Origin: an uncultured Pseudomonadota bacterium
GTDB taxonomy: Bacteria > Myxococcota_A > UBA796 > GCA-2862545
Direction: 5' to 3'
Length of the DNA: 14,887 nucleotides
Assembly: GCA_937891875.1 (NCBI GenBank)
Contig: CALATR010000315.1
Span: forward strand, 1 to 14,887
This document shows positions 7,081-14,085 of the stretch, piece by piece. The notes under the pieces were generated by a model. That model saw only the letters and a list, made by a program, of their open reading frames with translations. It did no database searches and was not told where the DNA came from. A program made the translations under genes and the position numbers. Within the stretch, counting starts at the first letter, position 1, and each line of letters starts with the position of its first letter.

Positions 7081-9249
7081 ATGCCCACCCCTGCTGCTTC
7101 GCCGACCCCGCTCTCCCATGGTGACGAGGCCGACGTCCTGGCAGTCGTGGCCCGTCTGTGCCAGGTCGTGGGCGTGCCCTACGACGGCGCGTCGGCGCGG
7201 GTCGCCTTCCGCCAGGCCTGCGTGCCCCGGGATCTGCCCGACTGGGCGGCGCCCCTGGGACATGCGTGCCGCGCGGTTGGCATGCGCGCGAGGCCGTGGA
7301 CGGGGTCGGTGCGGGACGCATGGGAGCAGGCCCGGCGAGACCTGCCCATGGTCACGGCGCTCGTCGGGCCGGACGGTGCGCTGACCTGGGTGGTCGTCGG
7401 CGGACGCTGGGGTCGCAAGGTGGAGCTGTGGGAGCCCACCGGCCAGGACGAGCGTCGGCGCCTCGGCTTCAAGGCCTTCGTGCAGCGGGTCGGGCTCGGT
7501 GGGGCGGACCGGCTGCTCCCGTGGATGCTCGTCGAGCCCGTGGCCCCCGCGACCGAGATGCTCGGCACGCCCGGCGCCGGGATCGGCGTGTTCGGTCGCC
7601 TGCAGGCCCTGCTCCGGGCGGAGCGGCAGGACCTGTGGGTCATCCTTGCCTATGCAGTTGGAATCGGCATTCTGGGCCTGGCGACGCCGCTGGTCGTGCA
7701 GGTGCTGGTCAACACGGTCGCCTTCACCGCGATGCCAGGCCCGGTGTTCGTGCTGGCCGGGCTGCTGCTGGGCTGCCTGGTGTTCGCCGCGGTGCTCCGG
7801 GCGCTCAAGCGGTACGCCATCGAGATCCTGCAGCGGCGGGTGTTCGTGCAGATCACCGCGGATCTCGCGTGGCGCCTGCCTCGGGTCCGTGCCGCTGCGT
7901 TCGACCGCAAGCGGGGCTCGGAGCTGGTCAACCACTTCTTCGACGTGCTGACCGTACAGAAGGCAGCCAGCTCGCTGCTGGTCGATGGTCTGTCCGCCGC
8001 CATCTCCGCAGTGGTGGGCCTGGTGCTGCTCGCCATCTACCACCCCGCGCTGCTCGGCTTCGGCATCTTCCTGGTGGTCGCGATCGTCGTGCTGATGGTC
8101 GGCCTGGGACGCCGCGGCCCGGACACGGCCATCGTCGAGTCGAAGGCGAAGTACCGGGTCGCCGGCTGGCTCGAGGAGGTCGCCGAGCGCCCGGGGCTGT
8201 TCAAGCTGCCCGGCGGCGCTCGCCTTGCGCTCCAGCGGGCGGACGACCTGACCCACAGCTACCTCGACGCCCGCGAGGCCCACTTCGTCATCTTCTTCCG
8301 CCAGTACGTGGGCACCCTGGGCCTGCAGGTCGTGTCTGCGTCGGCCCTGCTCGCGGTCGGTGGCTGGCTCGTGGTCGAGCGGCAGCTGTCCCTGGGCCAG
8401 CTTGTCGCTGCCGAGCTCGTCGTCGCCGCCATCCTCGCTGCGTACGCCAAGTTCGCGGACAAGCTCGACATCTTCTACGACCTCCTCGCCGGTCTCGACA
8501 AGCTGGGCGTGCTGGTCGACCTGCCCCTCGAGTCCCAGGTGGGCGCGGTGCCTCCGCCCACCGGTGAGCCGGTCTCCCTCGAGATCTCCGGCGCGACCTT
8601 CGCCTTTCCAGGCGGAGCACCCGTGCTGCGCGGGGTCGACCTCGACGTGGCTCCCGGTGAGCGCGTCGGCATCTGCGGCGCGGACGGAGCGGGCAAGAGT
8701 GTACTTGCTGACTTGATCTTCGGCCTTCGGACCCCGGACTCGGGCTCCGTGTCCTTCGACGGCGCGGACCTCCGCGGCCTGCGACCCAAGGCGGTGCGGT
8801 CCATCGCGGCGCTGACCCGTGGACCGGAGGTGGTCAGCGGCAGCATCCGGGAGAACGTGACGCTCGGTCGCTCCGAGGTCCGAGACGAGGACGTCGATCG
8901 TGCGCTCCAGATGGCAGGGCTCGACCGCGCGGTCGCCCGCTTGCCCGAGGCGCTCGACACCCAGCTGACTCCGTCGGGACAGCCGCTGTCGTCTACCCAG
9001 GTCCTGCGCCTCATGATCGCCCGGGCCGTGGCCGAGCGGCCGCGCCTGCTGATCATCGACCACACCCTCGACGCCATGGCGCCGGCGGACCAGGCCCACG
9101 TGCTGGACACGATGTGCCGGGAGCACGCCCCGTGGACCCTGCTGGTCCTGACTCAGGACCCGGACGTCCTGCGCAGGCTGGACCGGCGTTGCCGCCTCGT
9201 CGACGGCCAGCTCGTCCCGATGGACCGAGTCCAGGAGGTGTCCGCATGA
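7081..9249 (+). CDS. C39-like/ABC export permease with degenerate ATPase domain
   Basis: A 722-residue type I secretion-like ABC half-transporter. Residues ~15-150 resemble the C39-like domain of such exporters without the catalytic Cys or His: the Cys position falls at about A17/D18, and 'LTWVVV' replaces the usual H-[FYW]-VV-L strand. The membrane domain spans about 186-460, with roughly six hydrophobic segments. The nucleotide-binding domain spans about 498-715. Walker A is intact (GADGAGKS, 533-540), but the Q-loop Gln is R580, the signature is LSSTQ (636-640), Walker B ends D660-H661 in place of D-E, and the H-loop His is Q692. ATP may bind, but hydrolysis should be poor unless the protein works differently or with a partner. 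The ATG at 7081 is chosen over an in-frame GTG at 7051 because GGAGGA lies two bases before it. The stop overlaps the HlyD gene as ATGA. I recall similarly degenerate domains in ABC proteins paired with this adaptor type, notably in Bacteroidetes. Confidence 0.88.
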   Translation: MPTPAASPTPLSHGDEADVLAVVARLCQVVGVPYDGASARVAFRQACVPRDLPDWAAPLGHACRAVGMRARPWTGSVRDAWEQARRDLPMVTALVGPDGALTWVVVGGRWGRKVELWEPTGQDERRRLGFKAFVQRVGLGGADRLLPWMLVEPVAPATEMLGTPGAGIGVFGRLQALLRAERQDLWVILAYAVGIGILGLATPLVVQVLVNTVAFTAMPGPVFVLAGLLLGCLVFAAVLRALKRYAIEILQRRVFVQITADLAWRLPRVRAAAFDRKRGSELVNHFFDVLTVQKAASSLLVDGLSAAISAVVGLVLLAIYHPALLGFGIFLVVAIVVLMVGLGRRGPDTAIVESKAKYRVAGWLEEVAERPGLFKLPGGARLALQRADDLTHSYLDAREAHFVIFFRQYVGTLGLQVVSASALLAVGGWLVVERQLSLGQLVAAELVVAAILAAYAKFADKLDIFYDLLAGLDKLGVLVDLPLESQVGAVPPPTGEPVSLEISGATFAFPGGAPVLRGVDLDVAPGERVGICGADGAGKSVLADLIFGLRTPDSGSVSFDGADLRGLRPKAVRSIAALTRGPEVVSGSIRENVTLGRSEVRDEDVDRALQMAGLDRAVARLPEALDTQLTPSGQPLSSTQVLRLMIARAVAERPRLLIIDHTLDAMAPADQAHVLDTMCREHAPWTLLVLTQDPDVLRRLDRRCRLVDGQLVPMDRVQEVSA

Positions 9250-10601
9250 ACCACCTCATGACGCTCCACGACTCGGTCCGGATCTCGGCGCTTCGTCGGG
9301 TGCGCACCCCCGGCCGCCTGCAGCGCACCGCCCGCAATGTGATCATCGCCGCGGTGATCTGCGCGGTGCTCTCGGTGGTCATGCCCTGGCAGCAGACATC
9401 GATGGGCACGGGGCGGGTGACGGCGTACGACCCGGCCAGCCGGACCCAGCGGGTGGAGGCGCCGATCAAGGGTCGCGTGCAGGAGTGGCACGTGGCGGAA
9501 GGCACCCAGGTCACCGCCGGCCAGCTCCTGGCGACGCTGCAGGACAACGACCCCGCCTACCTGGCTCGCCTCGAGGGGGAGCTGGAGACGGTGGACGACC
9601 GACTGGCGTCGGCGCTCGACTCGTTGTCAGCGTACGAGGCCAAGTACGAGGCTGCGGTGGCGGGCCGGGATGCGGCCGTGACCGCGGCCGAGGCCAAGGT
9701 GACCGCAGCGAGGCGCAAGGTCGACGCGGCGCGGCAGAAGGTGAAGATCGCCGAGGCGGACTTCGAGACCGCGGACCTGAACCTGAGCCGAGTCGAGCCC
9801 CTGTTCGAGCAGGGGCTGGTGAGTGAGCGCAAGATGGAGCTCACGCGTCTGAAGTGGCGGGAGACCCAGGCAAAGCTCCTCGAGGCCCAGGCGAACGTGG
9901 CAGAGAGCCAGGCCTCCTATGCCGAGTCCGAGGCCAGCCTGATCGCCAAGCGCGAGGAGCAGCGCGGCAAGGTCGAGGCCGCGCGGGCGGATCAGCAGGC
10001 GGCGCGCCAGAAGCTCGCCGAGCTGCGGGCGAAGCGTCTGGACACCGAGACCAAGCTCTCGCGGCAGGGCGCCCAGCAGGTCGTGGCACCGCGAGACGGT
10101 ACGATACTGGAGATCCTCCACGGGCAGGGCGGCGAGCAGATCAAAGAGGGCGACACCCTGGCCCGCCTCGTGCCCAGCGACGTCATGAATGTCGTGGAGC
10201 TCAAGGTCGACGGCAACGACGTGCCGCTGATCCGCCGCGGGCAGCACGTGCGCCTGCAGTTCGAGGGATGGCCAGCGGTCCAGTTCGTGGGCTGGCCGAG
10301 CGTCGCCGTGGGCACCTTCCCCGGCGAGGTCACCTTCGTCGACGCCGCGGACGACGGCACCGGCAAGTTCCGAGTCGTGGTGCGCGAGCCCGAGAACCCC
10401 GAGACGCCCTGGCCGGACGAGCGCTACATGCGCCAGGGTCTGCGCGCCAAGGGCTGGGTCCAGCTGTCCCGGGTGCCCCTGGGCTGGGAGATCTGGCGGC
10501 AGCTCAACGGCTTCCCGCCCACGGTCGAGCCGCCGGAGGCGGGCGAGGCGCCGCAGGACGGGCCGAAGATGCCCAAGGCCATCGTGCCCAAGGACAAGTG
10601 A
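9246..10601 (+). CDS. HlyD-family periplasmic adaptor of the ABC export system
   Basis: A 451-residue membrane fusion protein. One N-terminal membrane helix (about 31-47) is followed by the first lipoyl half (about 68-100, VEAPIKGRVQEWHVAEGTQV) and a long Ala/Glu/Lys/Gln-rich coiled coil (about 104-275). The second lipoyl half spans about 278-311 (VVAPRDGTILEILHGQGG), followed by a beta-barrel region. The barrel carries a duplicated Trp motif, EGWPAVQF then VGWPSVAVGTF (about 340-358), and the tail WEIWRQLNGFPP (about 414-425). I associate these motifs with adaptors encoded beside degenerate ABC exporters. The ATG at 9246 has AGGAGGTG just upstream and overlaps the ABC stop; the longer frame to 9114 lies inside the ABC gene and is rejected. 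It should bridge the ABC permease and the TolC protein encoded next. Confidence 0.92.
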   Translation: MNHLMTLHDSVRISALRRVRTPGRLQRTARNVIIAAVICAVLSVVMPWQQTSMGTGRVTAYDPASRTQRVEAPIKGRVQEWHVAEGTQVTAGQLLATLQDNDPAYLARLEGELETVDDRLASALDSLSAYEAKYEAAVAGRDAAVTAAEAKVTAARRKVDAARQKVKIAEADFETADLNLSRVEPLFEQGLVSERKMELTRLKWRETQAKLLEAQANVAESQASYAESEASLIAKREEQRGKVEAARADQQAARQKLAELRAKRLDTETKLSRQGAQQVVAPRDGTILEILHGQGGEQIKEGDTLARLVPSDVMNVVELKVDGNDVPLIRRGQHVRLQFEGWPAVQFVGWPSVAVGTFPGEVTFVDAADDGTGKFRVVVREPENPETPWPDERYMRQGLRAKGWVQLSRVPLGWEIWRQLNGFPPTVEPPEAGEAPQDGPKMPKAIVPKDK

Positions 10602-12127
10602 TGTTCAACCTGCTCTTTGGGGTGGGCGCGCTCCTCCTCGGGCCGGTCGCGCTCGCTGCGCCGGGTGACGACCCGGCGGAGGTGGAGACCACTCCGTCGA
10701 CCGCGGCTGGAGACGACGGCGTGGCCGCGCGGGCACGGGCGACCTCGGTGGCGCGACTGCGCGACATGCTCGGCGCCCACGCGAAGGGCCCGCCGCTGGT
10801 ACGGCCGATCGTGGTCGGGGCGATCGACGGGCGACACCCCAAGGTGCGGGCGCTGGTGGCGGCGGTGGCGGCGGCGCGAGGGGATCGGCTGCGGACGCGG
10901 TTCTACGACGTCACCGTGGCCACCGACACCAAGGCCGCGGTGGACGGGTACTACCGCTACGTCATCTCCGACAACACCGTCACTGCCGACGTGGGCGCGG
11001 CGACCCTGCAGGCGGGCTGGCGCTTCGGGCTGGACGGGAGCGAGGGCGCCCTGCCCGACTACTACGGCGAGTACAAGACCCTCGCCGGGGGTGAGGTGCG
11101 CCTGCACGTGGGGCTCGACCTGCTGGAGGGCCTGGTCACCGACTCCGAGCGCACCGCGCTGCGCCAGGCGGACGTCGGCATCGATCTCGCCGAGGCGGAC
11201 CTCGCGCTGACCGAGCTGGTCGTCCTGCGGGACGGGGTCGAGGCGTGGGCCAAGTGGGTCGGCTCCGGCCGGATCCTCGCGCTGGACCAGGCGCTGCTGG
11301 ACGTCGCCAATCAGCGCCAGCAGGCCGTCGACCAGCGCATCGGGCTGGGTGACCTCGCCCCGGTCGAGCGCGTCCGCAACCGGCAGATCGTCGCCCAGCG
11401 CGAGGCGGATCTCGCCGAGGCCCGCGGCGAGTTCACCGCGTCGACCGAGAAGCTGGCGTTGTACCTTCGTAACGAGGGTGGCGAGGGTGAGCGGGTCGGC
11501 ATCGAGCGCCTGCCCGATCGGGTGGCTGCTCCCGCCGGCGCCCCTGCCTTCGACGGGGATCCCGTCGAGCTGGCCCTGCGCGAGCACCCGCTCCTGCGCA
11601 CGGCCCGCGCCCACCTGGAGCTGACCGACCTGGACCGCCGGCTTGCCCGCTTCGGCCTGCTGCCCAAGGCGTCCATCTACGGCGAGGTCTCGCAGGACCT
11701 GCAGGCAGGGGGCGATCCGTCGGACAGCCTGGCTCCGCGGGTGGCCATGGTCGGCACGAAGGTGTCGGTGCCGCTCGGCAACACGAAGGACCGCGGCAAG
11801 CGGCGCATGGCCGAGGCCAAGTGGACCAAGGCCCAGGCCGACCTCGATTGGCTGGAGGACCAGATCGTCGCGCAGGTCCGCTCGGCCCAGGCGCGGGAGC
11901 AGGCGGCGCTGGTGCGCTGGCGCCGGGCGGCCGAGTCCGTCGACCTGGCCCTGCAGCTCCAGGAAGCCGAGCAGGTCCGCTTCGACGCCGGCGACATCGA
12001 CCTCCTGCGCCTGTGGCAGGTCGAACAGGAGACCGCCAAGTCCATCCGCACCGAGGTCAAGGCCTGGGTCGCGTACCAGGTGGCCGTCGCCGAGCTGGAG
12101 CTGGCCGTGGGGCAGCGGCTGGAGTGA
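10601..12127 (+). CDS. TolC-family outer-membrane channel of the ABC export system
   Basis: A 508-residue protein with a Sec signal peptide (MFNLLFGVGALLLGPVALA, cleavage near 18-19). An acidic, Thr/Ala-rich linker (about 20-45) leads into a TolC-like body. The second OEP half shows PLGNTKDRGKRRMAEAKW from residue 391, a typical strand-to-helix transition, followed by long helices with 'LRLWQVEQETAKS'. The first half is divergent, with DGYYRYVISDNTVTADVGA and ALPDYYGEY in place of the usual barrel sequence, and fits channels linked to this kind of adaptor. The ATG at 10601 shares one base with the HlyD stop (TGATG) and has AAGGA about six bases upstream. It is unlike the NodT-type channel at 1099-2532, so the two exporters have their own dedicated outer-membrane ducts. 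Confidence 0.9.
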   Translation: MFNLLFGVGALLLGPVALAAPGDDPAEVETTPSTAAGDDGVAARARATSVARLRDMLGAHAKGPPLVRPIVVGAIDGRHPKVRALVAAVAAARGDRLRTRFYDVTVATDTKAAVDGYYRYVISDNTVTADVGAATLQAGWRFGLDGSEGALPDYYGEYKTLAGGEVRLHVGLDLLEGLVTDSERTALRQADVGIDLAEADLALTELVVLRDGVEAWAKWVGSGRILALDQALLDVANQRQQAVDQRIGLGDLAPVERVRNRQIVAQREADLAEARGEFTASTEKLALYLRNEGGEGERVGIERLPDRVAAPAGAPAFDGDPVELALREHPLLRTARAHLELTDLDRRLARFGLLPKASIYGEVSQDLQAGGDPSDSLAPRVAMVGTKVSVPLGNTKDRGKRRMAEAKWTKAQADLDWLEDQIVAQVRSAQAREQAALVRWRRAAESVDLALQLQEAEQVRFDAGDIDLLRLWQVEQETAKSIRTEVKAWVAYQVAVAELELAVGQRLE

Positions 12128-12138
12128 GGGGCGCCTCC

Positions 12139-12582
12139 CTACGCCGGCACTTCCTTGGTGTCGGTCTGCTCGCCGTAGCGCGGCGCCAGCAGCTTCTGGA
12201 AGACGCCGGCCAGATCCTCGGGGACCTTGGCCTTGGCGCGGGCGCGCATGTCGAACATGGCCAGCACGACCTGTCCGTCGACCGCGACGTCGCCGTTCTC
12301 CTTCACCACGCGCTGGCGGAAGTGCAGGCTGTGCTCGCCGATGTGGACCAGGGCGGTCTCGATGACGAGCTTGTCGTCCAGCTGGGCCTCGTGGAGGTAG
12401 TCCAGGGTGACGTGGCGCACGACGGGCGCGATGGAGTGGCCGAAGCGGTCGCGGGTCAGGCCGGCGTCGCGGACCCAGCCGAAGCGGCCCCACTCCAGGT
12501 ACTCCTGGTACTTCGCGTTGTTGACGTGACCGAGGAAGTCGACCTCGGTCGAGCGAACGGTGTGGAGGACGCGGGAGAGCAT
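12139..12582 (-). CDS. Acyl-CoA thioesterase, hotdog fold (YbgC/FadM-like)
   Basis: A 147-residue single hotdog domain. The family motif is clear: E14-V-D15-F-L-G-H19-V-N-N, then Y25-Q-E-Y-L-E30-W-G-R. D15 is the expected catalytic Asp and GHVNN the conserved loop of 4-hydroxybenzoyl-CoA thioesterase-type enzymes. It should hydrolyse an acyl-CoA or aryl-CoA thioester in the cytoplasm; the substrate cannot be told. The ATG at 12582 is preferred over a TTG seven codons earlier because AGGAG lies eight bases before it. It follows the SDR gene on the same strand by 48 bases, so the two may be co-transcribed. Its stop lies only 11 bases from the convergent TolC gene. Confidence 0.9.
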   Translation of the reverse strand: MLSRVLHTVRSTEVDFLGHVNNAKYQEYLEWGRFGWVRDAGLTRDRFGHSIAPVVRHVTLDYLHEAQLDDKLVIETALVHIGEHSLHFRQRVVKENGDVAVDGQVVLAMFDMRARAKAKVPEDLAGVFQKLLAPRYGEQTDTKEVPA

Positions 12583-12630
12583 CGCGGGGGCTCCTGGCTG
12601 CAAGCGCGGCAGGTAGCCCGCCCGCGCGGG

Positions 12631-14001
12631 TCAGGCCAAGCCCAGGGTCGCCCGCACGGCGTCGGCATAGTCGGTGTGCTCGAAGCGGAATCCCCATTCC
12701 TGGGCCCGGGCGGGGACGACGCGCTGCCCTCCGAGCACCAGCACCTCGCCCATCTCACCCAGGGCGGTGCGGATGGCCGCCGCCGGTGTGGGCACGATGG
12801 CGGGGCGGCCGAGCACCTGGCCCAGCACCCGCGCCTGCTCCTTCTGGGGGAGGGGGTTCGGGGCGACCGCGTTGACCGGCCCGCTCCAGTCCTCCTCGAA
12901 GAGGGCGCCGTGCAGGAGCGCGACCAGGTCGTCGAGGGAGATCCAGCTGATCCACTGGTCCCCGGTGCCGATGGGGCCGCCTGCGCCGGCGCGGAACAGG
13001 GGCAGCATGGTGGCGAGGGCGGCTCCCGCGGCGGTGGTCACGATGCCGATCCGAGGGATGACCAGGCGCGTGCCGTGAGCGCGGACCGCCTCGGCCTCGG
13101 CCTCCCACGCGGTGGCGACCTCGGAGAGGAAGTCGTCCCCGGCGGGGCTGTCTTCGGTCAGCTCGCGGTCGTCGGATGGGCCGTAGCGACCGATCGCCGA
13201 CGCCGAGACCAGCACCCGAGGCTTCGGGTCCAGCTGGCCGATGGCCTCCACGATGAGGCGGGTGCCGTCGACCCGGCTCTCGCGGATCGCCTGTTTGTGG
13301 GCGTCGGTCCATCGTTCTGACACGGGGGCGCCCGCCAGGTGCACGACCGCGTCCACGCCCTGCAGGGCCTCGAGGTCGATGGTGCCGGCCTTGACGTCCC
13401 AGACGCAGTCGCCGTGCTCGCGCTTGCGGCGGGTGACCCGGACGACCTCGTGGCCGCCGGTCGTGAGGAAGGCGGCGAGCGCACTGCCCACCAGGCCGGT
13501 CGCGCCGGTGATGGCGATCCGGAGCCGTGGGCGATCGGCGTACGCGGCGTGGCGGGCGAGATCCTGTCGGGTGCGGCGATGGCGGTAGCGGAACATGCGG
13601 TCGTTGACGCCCTTGAGGCTGGGTACGGCGACCGCGCCGAACGGACCGCCGGGAGGCGTCCAGGTGATCGCGTCCTCCATGCGACAGCCGCCCGCCTCGG
13701 TCGGCTGGAAGTGATGCTCGTGACGCCACGCGGCAAACGGGCCCTTCTGCTGTTCGTCGACGAAGAGGTTGGGAGGCTCGCACACCGTGTGCAGGGCCTC
13801 CCAGGTGATCGGCACCCCGGCCTTCTTGATGCGGAAGACCGTCTGCGCGCCGACGTCGAGCCCCTGGTCCCCGTCGACGAACGTCATGTCCTCCCAGGGC
13901 GGAGCGAGTCGGGCGAAGGCGCCCGGGCGGGCGTGCCATGCCCACACATCCTCGACGGAGTGGGGGAGTGACGTCGCGTATCGTTGGGTGACGGTGGGCA
14001 T
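12631..14001 (-). CDS. SRPBCC-SDR fusion, TIGR01777/YfcH-type epimerase
   Basis: A 456-residue two-domain protein. Residues 1-~150 form an SRPBCC (START-like) domain: it opens QRYATSLPHSVEDVWAW, then has WEALHTVCEPPNLFVDEQQKG and WRHEHHFQPTEAGG. Residues ~159-456 are an extended SDR with the NAD(P)-binding motif GATGLVG (166-172), HLAGAPV (221-227), SASAIGRYG (266-274), WISWISLDDLV (350-360) and the C-terminal EWGFRFEHTD typical of this family. Many YfcH homologues have only the SDR part; the N-terminal SRPBCC extension is a known variant. Substrate and reaction are unknown. The ATG at 14001 is chosen because GGGAG lies nine bases upstream; an ATG at 14010 touches that GGGAG directly. The promoter should lie in the 84-bp gap to the divergent receptor gene. 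Confidence 0.9.
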   Translation of the reverse strand: MPTVTQRYATSLPHSVEDVWAWHARPGAFARLAPPWEDMTFVDGDQGLDVGAQTVFRIKKAGVPITWEALHTVCEPPNLFVDEQQKGPFAAWRHEHHFQPTEAGGCRMEDAITWTPPGGPFGAVAVPSLKGVNDRMFRYRHRRTRQDLARHAAYADRPRLRIAITGATGLVGSALAAFLTTGGHEVVRVTRRKREHGDCVWDVKAGTIDLEALQGVDAVVHLAGAPVSERWTDAHKQAIRESRVDGTRLIVEAIGQLDPKPRVLVSASAIGRYGPSDDRELTEDSPAGDDFLSEVATAWEAEAEAVRAHGTRLVIPRIGIVTTAAGAALATMLPLFRAGAGGPIGTGDQWISWISLDDLVALLHGALFEEDWSGPVNAVAPNPLPQKEQARVLGQVLGRPAIVPTPAAAIRTALGEMGEVLVLGGQRVVPARAQEWGFRFEHTDYADAVRATLGLA

Positions 14002-14085
14002 GGGTGGCATCTCCCGGTGCGCTTGCGTATCTACCCCGCTCTCGACCTGCCCCCGCCCTACTCCCCTCCGAGCGTTCGAGGGCCC
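14002..14085. promoter_or_regulatory. Divergent intergenic region between SDR and receptor genes
   Basis: An 84-bp gap between two divergent starts, so it should carry a promoter in each direction. On the - strand GTAGATACG (around 14027-14035) is the best -10-like sequence, without a good -35. On the + strand nothing convincing is seen. GAGGG three bases before the GTG at 14086 is a possible ribosome binding site. Confidence 0.4.

Noticed and set aside
6937..9126. 729-codon - strand frame opposite the ABC gene
   Set aside because: Biased Arg/Gly/His/Gln composition and no family resemblance; the + strand frame has Walker A and membrane segments.
12616..12630. CCCGCGCGGG palindrome between the SDR and thioesterase genes
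   Set aside because: A short all-G/C palindrome is expected often at this base composition, and there is no T-run to support a terminator.
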